From assembly GCA_029549985.1 (NCBI GenBank), contig JAKPIB010000042.1:1-55048 (forward strand): a stretch of 55,048 bases of DNA, written 5' to 3'. Made by a program: the position numbers and the translations under genes. Of this stretch, positions 18,097 through 27,227 are shown piece by piece. The notes beneath the pieces are model-generated. The model did no database searches. It was not told where the DNA came from and worked only from the letters and a program-made list of their open reading frames with translations. The DNA is from Bacillota bacterium. Its GTDB lineage: Bacteria; Bacillota; Clostridia; Caldicoprobacterales; DTU083. Each line of letters opens with the position of its first letter. The stretch's first letter is position 1.

Positions 18097-19398
18097 ATGG
18101 ACAAGAACAGCTTTGCCAAGACCCCGCCCATGGGATGGAACAGTTATGACTACTATGATACCACGGTAAACGAGGACCAGGTGAAGGCCAATGCCGACTA
18201 CATGGCAGAGCGTCTAAAGGAGTATGGCTGGGAATACATAGTTGTCGATATCCAATGGTATGCTTACGATACCGGCTCTAAGAGGGACAAGTACCAGTAT
18301 ATCCCCTTCGGCCGGGTGGAGATGGATGAGTATTCACGGCTCCTGCCCTGTCCCGACAGGTTTCCTTCAAGCGCCAAAGGCCAGGGCTTCAAACCCCTGG
18401 CGGACTATGTGCATGAGCGGGGCCTCAAGTTCGGCATCCATATCATGCGGGGCATACCTCGCATAGCAGCCCACAATCACTGCAAAATACTCGGCACCGA
18501 CAGGACTGCTGACGAGATAGCCAACCCCTACTCCATCTGCGGTTGGAACCCCGATATGTATGGTGTGGATGCAAGCAAGGAGGGGGCTCAGGAATACTAT
18601 GATTCCCTGTTCGACCTCTATGCCCGGTGGGGCGTGGACTTTGTCAAATGCGATGACATCTGCAACACCAACCTTTACAGGCACAACCAGTTTTCCGCAA
18701 AGGAAGAGATAGAGCTGATCCACAGGGCAATACAAAAATGCGGCCGGCCTATCGTGCTCAGCCTTTCGCCCGGCCCGGCCCTGATCGACAAGGCATGGCA
18801 TTATGCAAAGCATGCCAACATGTGGCGGATAACCGATGATTTCTGGGATAGCTGGCCCCTGCTGAAAAACATGTTTGAGCGCTGTGAGGTATGGCAGAAC
18901 CATGTTGCAGAGGGCTGCTACCCTGACTGCGACATGCTGCCCCTTGGCTATATCGGAAAAGGCTTCAATGATGAGCGGTACACAAGGCTCACAAGGGATG
19001 AGCAGATTACCATGATGACCCTCTGGTGCATATTCAGGTCCCCTCTTTTCATTGGGGCAGAGCTGACCAGGCTTGACGATTGGACCTTAGGGCTCCTGAC
19101 CAACAGAAAGGTACTGGGGCTGCTTAAGCGCAGCTTCGGAGCAAGGCAGGTCATGAGGGACGATCACCAGGCAGTATGGACCAGCAGGGATACGCTTGAC
19201 GAAGGCATCTATGCAGCCTTGTTCAACCTGTCCGATGAAAAACGGGAAATATCTATGACTGCCGAAGATCTGGGCATAGGGGCCATCAAAAGCAAAACAG
19301 CCGAAGACCTTTGGAGCGGGCAGACCATGACGCTTCAGTCCGATATCCTTAAAGTCCTGGTCCCGCCCCACGGTGCAAGGCTGTTTAAGCTCAGATAA
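18097..19398 (+). CDS. Glycoside hydrolase family 27 alpha-galactosidase
   Basis: A 433-residue clan GH-D enzyme without a signal peptide, so intracellular. Seen: N-terminal TPPMGWNSYDYYD; the nucleophile motif DFVKCDDIC with Asp186 at the position of the KYDxC nucleophile; and WRITDDFWDSW, where Asp247 or Asp248 is the probable acid/base. A C-terminal beta domain follows (VWTSRDTLDEGIYAALFNL). The usual Tyr of the KYD motif is Cys here. ATG 18097 follows GGAAAGGTGG; the upstream extension to 17953 overlaps GH4 and is not used. Together with GH4 it gives two mechanistically unrelated enzymes for similar linkages. Beta-L-arabinopyranosidase or alpha-N-acetylgalactosaminidase activity also occurs in this family. 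Confidence 0.9.
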   Translation: MDKNSFAKTPPMGWNSYDYYDTTVNEDQVKANADYMAERLKEYGWEYIVVDIQWYAYDTGSKRDKYQYIPFGRVEMDEYSRLLPCPDRFPSSAKGQGFKPLADYVHERGLKFGIHIMRGIPRIAAHNHCKILGTDRTADEIANPYSICGWNPDMYGVDASKEGAQEYYDSLFDLYARWGVDFVKCDDICNTNLYRHNQFSAKEEIELIHRAIQKCGRPIVLSLSPGPALIDKAWHYAKHANMWRITDDFWDSWPLLKNMFERCEVWQNHVAEGCYPDCDMLPLGYIGKGFNDERYTRLTRDEQITMMTLWCIFRSPLFIGAELTRLDDWTLGLLTNRKVLGLLKRSFGARQVMRDDHQAVWTSRDTLDEGIYAALFNLSDEKREISMTAEDLGIGAIKSKTAEDLWSGQTMTLQSDILKVLVPPHGARLFKLR

Positions 19399-19415
19399 AT
19401 TATGATCAGCGATGA

Positions 19416-19709
19416 TCAAGGCCAACCATCTTCGACAAAAACATGTTCGATATCCTCATTCCAGGTGACTGCTTCGAGCCTGCCTTCATCAAATGTCCTA
19501 GACACGAAGGTAATATCATACTCTCCCACATCATAGTAAAAGCCCCATCTGTCACTAGAGCTATCGCTGCCTTCATTTTGTACCGATGCAAAAATGCATG
19601 TAGGCCTGCCTAATAGCTGTATGACATCACTGACCGTCATGACCTCCTGTGCACCGGGAAATGCATATTTAACAGGAACTTCTATCGGGGGACCTGCCGT
19701 ACCGTGCAA
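19416..19709 (-). CDS. Truncated DUF4309-like paralogue (no signal peptide)
   Basis: A 97-residue frame that matches only the C-terminal half of the gene immediately upstream: both contain an LGxPT turn followed about 25-35 residues later by YDVGEY and an F-rich strand. It has no signal peptide. The only start with any ribosome binding site is TTG 19709, 12 bases after AGGAGG; an ATG at 19720 is just one base from that site and runs into TAG after 12 codons. Adding one C to the five-C run (19687-19691) would join that ATG to the frame. It may be a decayed tandem duplicate or a short cytoplasmic protein. Cotranscription with 20399-19740 is likely (30-base gap). Confidence 0.5.
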   Translation of the reverse strand: MHGTAGPPIEVPVKYAFPGAQEVMTVSDVIQLLGRPTCIFASVQNEGSDSSSDRWGFYYDVGEYDITFVSRTFDEGRLEAVTWNEDIEHVFVEDGWP

Positions 19710-19739
19710 GATTTCTCCATACCTCCTTGGTATGCACGC

Positions 19740-20399
19740 TTATTCCCTGTTTGTCATCAAATACAGTATGTCGACCGGGCTGTCTTCAGTATCGGCTTGA
19801 AAATATACAATATATTCTCCGACATCATATTTGTATGTCCATCCATAAAACAACTCACTGTCTTCGTTGTATTCAGGCGTCATTGTATATGTTGGCTCTC
19901 CCAGAATTGCAGTTATCTCTTCGATTGTCATACCTAATCTTACATTGTATACTTCCCTGTCTTCCCCGAATATCCCTATGTCCACCACATCTCCGTTTAC
20001 TATTTCATTCCCATCTTGCCCGACGCTGCCTTCATTTGTGAAGAATACAACGTTTTTATCGTCATATCTATAGTAAAGCCCTCCCAGGAACCACTCTTTT
20101 CTATCTGGCTTGCCCCATTTTTCAACGATATCCTTTGTTTTGTCGCCAATACCAAATTCGATCCCGTCGACCCTGCCCTGGCGTGCCAGCTCAAGCAACG
20201 GATTGTCCTCATGTGCTGCATGAGGCTTGTCATCAGGACCTTCGATAGCTTTCGGTTCGTCGGTTGCATCTGATGCATCAGTTGGTACAGAGCTTATATA
20301 TGGCTGCCTGGTCTTGATTGTATCAACCACGCATGAACCGCATAAAGTAAAAAGTATAAAGATGACGGCCATCGAAGCTATTATTGGTGGCTTTTTCAT
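19740..20399 (-). CDS. Exported DUF4309-like protein
   Basis: A 219-residue secreted or lipid-anchored protein. The N-terminus MKKPPIIASMAVIFILFTLCGSC is a signal sequence; the Cys would fit a lipoprotein only with an imperfect lipobox. A low-complexity Asp/Pro-rich linker follows, then two tandem units of the DUF4309 type: LLELARQGRVDGIEFGIGD leading to GKPDRKEW and FF, and VRLGMTIEEITAILGEPTY leading to KYDVGEYIVYF. Function of the family is unknown; Bacillus members are found in the extracellular or spore fraction. ATG 20399 follows AAAGGGGG. A partial copy lies directly downstream. Confidence 0.68.
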   Translation of the reverse strand: MKKPPIIASMAVIFILFTLCGSCVVDTIKTRQPYISSVPTDASDATDEPKAIEGPDDKPHAAHEDNPLLELARQGRVDGIEFGIGDKTKDIVEKWGKPDRKEWFLGGLYYRYDDKNVVFFTNEGSVGQDGNEIVNGDVVDIGIFGEDREVYNVRLGMTIEEITAILGEPTYTMTPEYNEDSELFYGWTYKYDVGEYIVYFQADTEDSPVDILYLMTNRE

Positions 20400-20559
20400 A
20401 GGATTATCCCCCTTTATACTTCTTTGCATCGGTTAGGATAATACTTATCAAGCCTTGATCAATGTCAATGTTACCACTGTATGCCTTAGCTGTAAATATA
20501 ATTTATGATTTGTTAGAATATTGTAATCATTGTTACGTTTATATTACCAAATTCACCTG

Positions 20560-21423
20560 TTAAGCCTCATATGGTTCTATATGCGCTATCAGCTGCACGC
20601 TCTTGTTGATATCCGCCCTTAATTTCTCCTCTATATCATGGATAAGCTCATGGGACTCCTCGACGCTCATATCCGGCCTGGTCATAATATGCATATCGAT
20701 ATACAGGTCCGCTTCACTCCCCCTGCTCCTGATATCATGGACATCCTTCACCGATTCAAAGCTCAGGGCAATGTTCTTTATACTCTCGGTATCTACCACT
20801 GCCTTGTCAAGCAGTATGCCTCCGTTGTCCGCCAGTATCTCATAGGCTGCATGGAAAATGAACCCGGATACGATGAATGAGGCTATCGGGTCGATCACCG
20901 GCGGGAGCCCGAGCCTGATGCCGGCAAGTGCTGCCAGGACTCCTATGGATATATAAATATCGCTTCTTGTATGCATGGAGTCGGATATAAGGATCTTGCT
21001 GCCGAGCCTTTTGCCCTTGGCATGCTCGTATATGCAGACGAATATATTGACACACAAGGTGACCACAAGTATGAGCAGGCTTTGTACGGTTATTTCCGGT
21101 TCAACCGGGTTTATGAGCCGGCCTATCCCGTCGATCACGACCTTGGCACCCATCAAAAACAGCATGACTGCGATAAACAAGGCGGCCATCATCTCAAACT
21201 TGCCGTGTCCATAGGGATGGTCCTCATCCACCGGCTTTGAAGCCAGGTGTATGCCTATAAGGCCCACTATGTTGGAGGAACCGTCAGTCAGTGAATGGAA
21301 GCCGTCAGCAGTCATGCCGGCGCTTTTGATTGCCGTACCGATGATCACCTTTAGCCCCGCGACCACCAGGTTGGCAACCAGTATCGTCCATAATACCCTT
21401 TTTACCTGTTTATAATTATCCAT
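20560..21423 (-). CDS. Cation diffusion facilitator (CDF) metal exporter, HxxxD/HxxxD type
   Basis: A 287-residue metal/proton antiporter. TM2 carries ADGFHSLTD (His43, Asp47), TM5 carries SMHTRSDIY (His-x3-Asp), and DHPYGHGKFE lies between TM2 and TM3. The C-terminal cytoplasmic domain runs from VKDVHDIRSRG to IAHIEPYEA and contains several His residues that could bind regulatory metal. The His/Asp set differs from the paralogue at 10271, so a different metal (Zn2+, Co2+ or Fe2+) is likely. ATG 21423 is preceded by GGGAAGG. It appears monocistronic. Confidence 0.88.
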   Translation of the reverse strand: MDNYKQVKRVLWTILVANLVVAGLKVIIGTAIKSAGMTADGFHSLTDGSSNIVGLIGIHLASKPVDEDHPYGHGKFEMMAALFIAVMLFLMGAKVVIDGIGRLINPVEPEITVQSLLILVVTLCVNIFVCIYEHAKGKRLGSKILISDSMHTRSDIYISIGVLAALAGIRLGLPPVIDPIASFIVSGFIFHAAYEILADNGGILLDKAVVDTESIKNIALSFESVKDVHDIRSRGSEADLYIDMHIMTRPDMSVEESHELIHDIEEKLRADINKSVQLIAHIEPYEA

Positions 21424-21627
21424 ATAAGAATACCTTCCCGATTCACAAATTTATTTCCCATAATATTAAAAATACCTGTGAAACTATTGCATAGTCCCAC
21501 AGGCTATAATCCTGCTGCCAAAAACGGCCCGGCTCCATACATAAATGTACGGCCTGGTCTAATTGGTTTCATATTGGATTGTTAATAGTATATGGTATAA
21601 GGCTTGTATTTGTCAATCAATACTGCA

Positions 21628-22467
21628 TCATGTAAAGGCAAGCTCCGGAAATTTGAACTCTCCCAGGTCACAGGTGACATTTCGAACGAATAAGGGGTCA
21701 GATCCATATTCCTCCATAGTATAATCAACATCCGGCCAGCAGGGCATGGATCCAAACTCGACTCTGGTGACGTTTTTGAATGGCAGATGCTTTGCAAGCT
21801 GTGAAAAGCTGATATCTTTGAGGGAGAAAACACCTGTGAGCTTCAACGTCGTATCCCTTTGGTCTGCTATGATCATAGTATCAAGCTCAGGGATCTCATA
21901 TATGGAATCCTTCAGAGGGCCCAGGTGTATATGGAACATATTGATGGAGGCTGAGTTCAGGCAGTCCAGCTTGTGTGAGAAGTTGACCCGCCCGGAGACA
22001 TAATCCCATACCCTGGGATCATTGTATTGCAGCTTGACCGGCTGGATGTCATTGTTTATATCCATATGACATACCGGCAGCCTGTCATATATACGCCTGA
22101 AACCGAACCTTGGGTAGAAATCCAGGACCCCCTCATTTGCTGACAAATACATGGGGGTGTCAGGATACTTTGCGAATATATGCTCCATAAGCAGGCGCGA
22201 CAGTCCTCTGCCTCTGTGCTCCTGCCTGGTCGCTACCGCTCCGAATGACAGCGCAGGATACCTCCTGCCTTCGAACAGTATTTCTGTCTTATACACGCAT
22301 ATGTTTGATATGATCTCATCATTTTCTATGATCGAATAGCTTTCATACCTCTCGTCCCAAAGGTTTAAGTCATACCAGAACTGAAAATCGAAAAATATCT
22401 CCTTCAACAGCTTGTTCAGCTTGCTCTGATAGTCTATATCATTTCTGTTGTTGAATGCGATCTGCAT
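21628..22467 (-). CDS. GNAT acetyltransferase, Eis-like two-domain type
   Basis: A 279-residue protein. The N-terminal GNAT domain has the acetyl-CoA motif A at about residues 80-100 (GAVATRQEHRGRGLSRLL, the R/Q-x-x-G-x-G/A turn) and the ANEGVLDFYPRFGFRR segment. A second C-terminal domain (about 150-279) fits the Eis/SCP2-like extension of larger GNATs. It probably acetylates a small molecule or peptide amine. ATG 22467 has GGGAG eight bases upstream; a GTG three codons earlier is less likely. Confidence 0.8.
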   Translation of the reverse strand: MQIAFNNRNDIDYQSKLNKLLKEIFFDFQFWYDLNLWDERYESYSIIENDEIISNICVYKTEILFEGRRYPALSFGAVATRQEHRGRGLSRLLMEHIFAKYPDTPMYLSANEGVLDFYPRFGFRRIYDRLPVCHMDINNDIQPVKLQYNDPRVWDYVSGRVNFSHKLDCLNSASINMFHIHLGPLKDSIYEIPELDTMIIADQRDTTLKLTGVFSLKDISFSQLAKHLPFKNVTRVEFGSMPCWPDVDYTMEEYGSDPLFVRNVTCDLGEFKFPELAFT

Positions 22468-22574
22468 CAAAATCACTCCCTGCCTGTTCCGCTCTTTTTG
22501 TCATGCATCACAATAAGCCGACCAGATTGTCTCCCAGTATGCTGCAGAACCGCTTTACGATCATGTCCAGTATT

Positions 22575-23129
22575 TTATACAGGTCCATTATGTTGATGCT
22601 CCCTTGTATATGTCCTGTAGGCTCTTCTTATGGACCTGACCCTTGTGCTTTTGCAGTCAAGAGGCAGGCGAGCGATCATCTCTCCGCAGGATACGACTCC
22701 GGTCTCTTTGAAGCCAAAGCCGGCATACAGAGCCCTGGCAGCCTCATTTGACCGGTTGTAGGCGACATATATGGCATCTGCGCTGCCCAGGGGACAAGCT
22801 TTGATCTTGTCAAGCAGTATGGCAAAGGCCATTTTCCCATACCCCCTGCCCTGATAGTCCTTGTCGATCATAAACCTGCAGATAACATAGCTGCTTTCGC
22901 CGAATCTGCTTTCCCTTGCTGTCTCCCTGTATGCCATGGCAAAGCCTATGACGGTCCTGCCCAGGCAGATGGCATAGGTCAGGGGAGGCTGCCTGTCATT
23001 GAGCAGGGCAACATAAGACTGGGCCAGGCTGTAGACATTGGATGCAATGAAAGGTTTCTGTTCATCCTTGACCCTAAGGTTGATGCAGGCTTCCCAATTG
23101 TCCCAGGTGATCTTTTCGAGACTGACCAT
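22575..23129 (-). CDS. GNAT acetyltransferase (intact paralogue of the broken copy at 28088)
   Basis: A 184-residue GNAT protein: MVSLEKITWDNWEACINLRV at the N-terminus, acetyl-CoA motif CRFMIDKDYQGRGYGKMAF (about residues 86-104) and the NEAARALYAGFGFKETG signature near the end. It resembles SpeG/PaiA-like acetyltransferases that act on polyamines or small amines. ATG 23129 is chosen because the broken homologue aligns from the same Met; GGGGGAT precedes it. The tail after the domain (TRVRSIRRAYRTYTREHQHN) is an Arg-rich extension absent from the paralogue, possibly from a shifted 3' end. Confidence 0.83.
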   Translation of the reverse strand: MVSLEKITWDNWEACINLRVKDEQKPFIASNVYSLAQSYVALLNDRQPPLTYAICLGRTVIGFAMAYRETARESRFGESSYVICRFMIDKDYQGRGYGKMAFAILLDKIKACPLGSADAIYVAYNRSNEAARALYAGFGFKETGVVSCGEMIARLPLDCKSTRVRSIRRAYRTYTREHQHNGPV

Positions 23130-23223
23130 CACACCATCCCCCGCAGGAGCAGTCATGCTCACTAAAACCCCGGCTGCATCTTTCAGTCACAATCACATCC
23201 GGAAAAACTACAAGGGGTTCACA

Positions 23224-26200
23224 TTATTGATATTTCGAGAAAATCTCCTCCATTTTATCGTCTGAAAGCCCGAAATATCTCTGCATCTGGCTCTTGAAGA
23301 CCTCATTGCGGCCTGCTATCCTGTTTCGCAGCTTTTCCACGTTCCCTTTCCAGGTCGTGTAGCTGTATATCATCCAATAGCTGCAATGCCTTTGCATTTC
23401 AGGCTCAAGCTGGGCATACAGCCTATCGAAGATCTCAAGGCGGTCCTCTACCGTATGGGTCAGGTGGTAGGCCCAGCGGTCATACAGCTTTTCCCGCCAG
23501 CCATCGTTCATCTTGAGCCCTGTTGTGATCCACATGTTCGTAAAGGAGCCATCCCCTGTCTGTATGCCTTTCCCGGAGAAATAATGCCAGATCACGTTGG
23601 CATTGAAGTAGCCATAATCCAGATCGAACCATATGGGCCGTATTTTGACCGTATTATCATTGGTGTACCAGTATTTCTGGTTGAAGGTGTCAGCATTGCC
23701 CGTATAGGCTTGCAGGAATATATGGTCTATGAAGGCATCCACGTCCACATACTTTGCAAACTCCTCGTAATGCCCAGGGTCATTCAGGTCATAGGTCTGG
23801 GCATACTCCTGGGCCCACAGGATCCGCTTGTTGCTCCCCTGCAGGACCGAGGAGTTGCGCCTGATTATGCTGATATCATCCGGATCGACGCCATGCCTTG
23901 CGGCGAACATGTCCTCGTTGGAGTTCTCCTTGAGCTCATATACTCCACGGTACTGACCGTTTATGTATACTACCACATACCGGGTCTCTGCATAGTCTGA
24001 GTTGAACTTCTTTCCCAGCATGGAGCAAAAGGCGTCGGTTATAAAGGTAGAGGTGGAATCATCGTTGTCCTGCCCCCCATTCCTCAGGGTCAGGCTCTTG
24101 AACTCCGTTATATCATAATCCTCGAAAAACGGATATATGACTGACGATTGGCCATATCCGCCCCGCAGATATATATTGTAGGATTTTTGCGGGTATATGC
24201 GGGTACTGGCCCCGGCCAGCCTGAAGCCGGCCGGAAAGGAGGTCCCCAGCTTGCCGTCCGGCTCATAATATTCTATATGACAGAGCCGCTCCACAATGGG
24301 CGCAGACTTTTTAAGATCAGCATTTACCTCATCGATATCCGACGGCTTTGCCGAAAGACAAACCACAGGGATCTTATGCGGCTCCTCGAACAAAAATGTC
24401 GCCACCACCTTGTCGCTGGGGAGCTTGCCCGGCTCTAAGGACACAGCAGATACTACGGTGTTTTTCGTTATCCTGATAGGCCCTGTATAGGGTATCGAGT
24501 CCTCAGTCGGCGTGCTGCCGTCTGTGGTATAGTATACATTTTTACCTTCGATCTCAAGGGTAAAGCTTTTGGTGTAAAAGCCCCCCTTATGGGAAAAAAC
24601 CGGAGCCGCTGAATAAGTGGTTACCGGTTTTGAATTCGCCGCCATAGGAGTTGGTTTTGTGAAGAAATACCTCTGCCCGGAATAGTCATCCCGGGCACGC
24701 CCGCTCGTGAGCCCGTATCTCAATGCCCCTGTATAAAAAACGTCTACTATCTCGTTTGAGGCATTTGAGAGCACGAGCAGGTCACCCGCCATGCTTATGT
24801 TCATCTGCAGGGTATCCTTTTCCCTGGAGCCTGCCCTCGCGTAAAAGACCTTATATGACCTGGGCCCTATAGTCCCTGTCAGCTTGCACATGAAAGGGTC
24901 ATCCAGATCCTTGCCGATATGCCAGCCTGTGAGGTCTACCTCCTTGTCGCCGCTATTGTAGAGCTCGATCCAGTCCCTGTCCTCCGCTCTATTTGCAGAA
25001 GCCCTGGGCATGGACACGGCTGACACCTCGCTGATAAACACCCCTGTCCTGCTCAGCCTCTCAACTGATGAAATGCTTTTATGGCCGTGGGAGGTGTTGG
25101 CGGAGTTGGGCGTAGGCTGGCCGAAATACAGCCATTCGCCGTCCTGCTCGCCGTAGGATATGTTGTCGAGCCGGCTCTCGTCGGGTATCTCGATGGTTTG
25201 TGTACGCAGGGCGGAGAAATCAGTCAGGATCACAGGCTCGCCTGCTGCCACCCTGAAGCCGGTATGCAGGCCGGTGTCCCGCCCGCTAAGGAAAATCACC
25301 AGGTATTCTCCGGGACCCAGCTTTTTATCCGGCAGCCTCCACTTGTCAAGGTCGTATGGGTTGTCGGATAGGTAATAGTAGCTTAGATCGATGGCTCTGT
25401 CCGAGTAGTTGTGCAGTTCCACCCAGGGAGACCTGTCCCCGAACTCATCCATCAGGGATGTCGTGTTCTTGAGCAATACCTCGGATATCCTCACCGGGTC
25501 CGCTTCAGTCATGGGCGAGATATCCAGGCTATAAAGGCAGATATCGGAGTTTGCCTGCCCAGGGGTGAGATCCGGGAAATAAGCGATATCGCCGTTTTGA
25601 TCCAGCCCCACGGACATGCTGTCGTACAGGTCCTTTACCACTAGTGAGCCGATGAGCCTGGATTCTATGGAGAAGTAAACGGCCTCTTCCGTACCGGAGA
25701 TCCCGAAGGATGCCCTATGATCCCCTATATCCCTGTTGAGCCCTATGACCATGTACTGGCCGGGCAGGATCTCTACATTGGGGAAGCGCCATTTCGTAAG
25801 GCTGGAGGCATTGTCTGACAGGCAATAGGAAGCAAGGTTCACAGCCTCCTGTGAACCATTGTATATCTCGACCCAGTCCCTGGTGGCCTCGTTCAGGCGC
25901 AGGCCTGGCGCTGCGCTTATCATTTCGAGCTCATCGATCGAGTCGGCCATGATGCCTGAATTCTTGTATCCAGGAGTAGTAGTCGAGCAATACTTGAACC
26001 CTTCCGGTGTCCTGCACCAGCTGATGTCCCTTTTCAGGGCAGGGACCTCCACCTCGTCTACGACCCTCAGGCTGGAGTTGAGCAGCACAAGCCCTACTCC
26101 GTCCCTGGAAAGGTTGAAGTCCGTGCAAAATGCCCAAAGCTCCTCGTCCTCAGGCTTGCTGCAGGCATAAATGACCAGGTAGTCGTCCGCCTTCAGGACG

Positions 26201-26484
26201 ATGTTTGGGAATATGTAATAGGCGGAAGGCTTTTTCGAGCTGCGCAGCACATAGCCTCCCATATTTATGTCATTGCCGCTCCCGTTGTATATCTCTATCC
26301 AGTCAGGCGATCCCAGCCCGGATACGGACAACGAGTTGGTGTTCGATGTCACGACCTCGTTTATGACAAGGCCGCGGTCTCCTGTGTCAAGGAGCGAGCA
26401 TGCCGCCATAAGGCCTGCCAGTGACCCGGCAAGCAAAACCAGGCTTACAGCCAGGGATATTGTCTTTATAATCCTTACAGCCAT
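23224..26484 (-). CDS. CotH-kinase lipoprotein with four lamin-tail domains and a chitobiase-type domain
   Basis: A 1086-residue surface lipoprotein. Order: signal peptide with lipobox-like GLMAAC (about residues 24-29); four lamin-tail-type beta domains (about 36-170, 185-315, 325-485, 490-640), each with an INE/LNE/ISE opening and a W-[IV]-E-[LI]-[YH]-N strand; a chitobiase/HEX C-terminal-type module with YYTTDGSTPT (about 655-720); then a CotH kinase domain (about 725-1080) with LAGASTRIYPQKSYNIYL, LRNGGQDND, VVYINGQYRGVYELKENSNED and IRPIWFDLDYGYF. CotH is a protein-kinase-like fold that phosphorylates spore-coat proteins in Bacillus. ATG 26484 follows AGGGAGATC. Third gene of the VTC-DUF4956-CotH operon; it may phosphorylate or attach to surface proteins. 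Confidence 0.87.
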   Translation of the reverse strand: MAVRIIKTISLAVSLVLLAGSLAGLMAACSLLDTGDRGLVINEVVTSNTNSLSVSGLGSPDWIEIYNGSGNDINMGGYVLRSSKKPSAYYIFPNIVLKADDYLVIYACSKPEDEELWAFCTDFNLSRDGVGLVLLNSSLRVVDEVEVPALKRDISWCRTPEGFKYCSTTTPGYKNSGIMADSIDELEMISAAPGLRLNEATRDWVEIYNGSQEAVNLASYCLSDNASSLTKWRFPNVEILPGQYMVIGLNRDIGDHRASFGISGTEEAVYFSIESRLIGSLVVKDLYDSMSVGLDQNGDIAYFPDLTPGQANSDICLYSLDISPMTEADPVRISEVLLKNTTSLMDEFGDRSPWVELHNYSDRAIDLSYYYLSDNPYDLDKWRLPDKKLGPGEYLVIFLSGRDTGLHTGFRVAAGEPVILTDFSALRTQTIEIPDESRLDNISYGEQDGEWLYFGQPTPNSANTSHGHKSISSVERLSRTGVFISEVSAVSMPRASANRAEDRDWIELYNSGDKEVDLTGWHIGKDLDDPFMCKLTGTIGPRSYKVFYARAGSREKDTLQMNISMAGDLLVLSNASNEIVDVFYTGALRYGLTSGRARDDYSGQRYFFTKPTPMAANSKPVTTYSAAPVFSHKGGFYTKSFTLEIEGKNVYYTTDGSTPTEDSIPYTGPIRITKNTVVSAVSLEPGKLPSDKVVATFLFEEPHKIPVVCLSAKPSDIDEVNADLKKSAPIVERLCHIEYYEPDGKLGTSFPAGFRLAGASTRIYPQKSYNIYLRGGYGQSSVIYPFFEDYDITEFKSLTLRNGGQDNDDSTSTFITDAFCSMLGKKFNSDYAETRYVVVYINGQYRGVYELKENSNEDMFAARHGVDPDDISIIRRNSSVLQGSNKRILWAQEYAQTYDLNDPGHYEEFAKYVDVDAFIDHIFLQAYTGNADTFNQKYWYTNDNTVKIRPIWFDLDYGYFNANVIWHYFSGKGIQTGDGSFTNMWITTGLKMNDGWREKLYDRWAYHLTHTVEDRLEIFDRLYAQLEPEMQRHCSYWMIYSYTTWKGNVEKLRNRIAGRNEVFKSQMQRYFGLSDDKMEEIFSKYQ

Positions 26485-26528
26485 TTTGATCTCCCTATAT
26501 ATCCGGCGCATAGACAAGGCCGCCCTGG

Positions 26529-27203
26529 TCAACCCAGCGTTTCACCGCTTCTTGCGACCATGTTCACAGTGAATACTCCGTCTATGTCCTTGATTTTCTG
26601 ATTAGTGTATCCATTGGCCTTGCCTTTTTTCAACTTGATCTGGTAGACAAGCTCCGTATAGTCTCCGGTTATCGTCTCACCCCGCAGCTTGTGGGTCTCA
26701 TACAGCTTTTCGGTCTCCCGCCTTACTGAAGCAGCGGCATCCTTGCTGCAGCGGACGATCAGGAGGTAGCTGTCATCATTTTTCAAATTTTTGCTCAGCA
26801 GGATTGTAACTGCGCTCACTACAAGGGTGCCGGCCCCTACCATGAAATAGTTGCCCGAGCCGCAGCCGAGCCCGATCGTGATCGCCCAGAATATGTAGGC
26901 CGTATCCCTGGGGTCCTTAATGGCAGTCCTGAAACGGACTATGGACAGGGCGCCAACCATACCCATTGAAAGGGCCAGGCTGTTGCCCAGTATGTTCATG
27001 ACGATCGTGGTGATAAGAGAAAGCATGACAAGGGTGATATTGAACTTTTTACTGTAAGCTACCCCGCTGAATGTGATCTTGTAGACAAAATACACTATGG
27101 TGCTTAAGCCGGCCGCAACAAGCATGTTCAAAAGAGCGATACCGGGCTTTACAGTGGTTCCGGCATTGAAAAACAAAGCTAAAATCTCTTTGATGGTCTC
27201 CAT
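26529..27203 (-). CDS. DUF4956 membrane protein
   Basis: A 224-residue protein with about four transmembrane spans in the first 135 residues and a cytoplasmic alpha/beta tail. The diagnostic stretch GMVGALSIVRFRTAIKDPRDTAYIFW (about residues 80-105) between spans is the hallmark of DUF4956 and is followed by the glycine-rich GLGCGSGNYFMVGAGTL. It starts at ATG 27203 with AGGAGACAG upstream. It sits between the polyphosphate-polymerase-type gene (24-base gap) and the CotH lipoprotein (44-base gap) in one operon. A role as membrane partner of the VTC enzyme, for example polyphosphate movement, is inference. Confidence 0.85.
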   Translation of the reverse strand: METIKEILALFFNAGTTVKPGIALLNMLVAAGLSTIVYFVYKITFSGVAYSKKFNITLVMLSLITTIVMNILGNSLALSMGMVGALSIVRFRTAIKDPRDTAYIFWAITIGLGCGSGNYFMVGAGTLVVSAVTILLSKNLKNDDSYLLIVRCSKDAAASVRRETEKLYETHKLRGETITGDYTELVYQIKLKKGKANGYTNQKIKDIDGVFTVNMVARSGETLG

Positions 27204-27227
27204 AACATCTGTCTCCTATACTATTTA

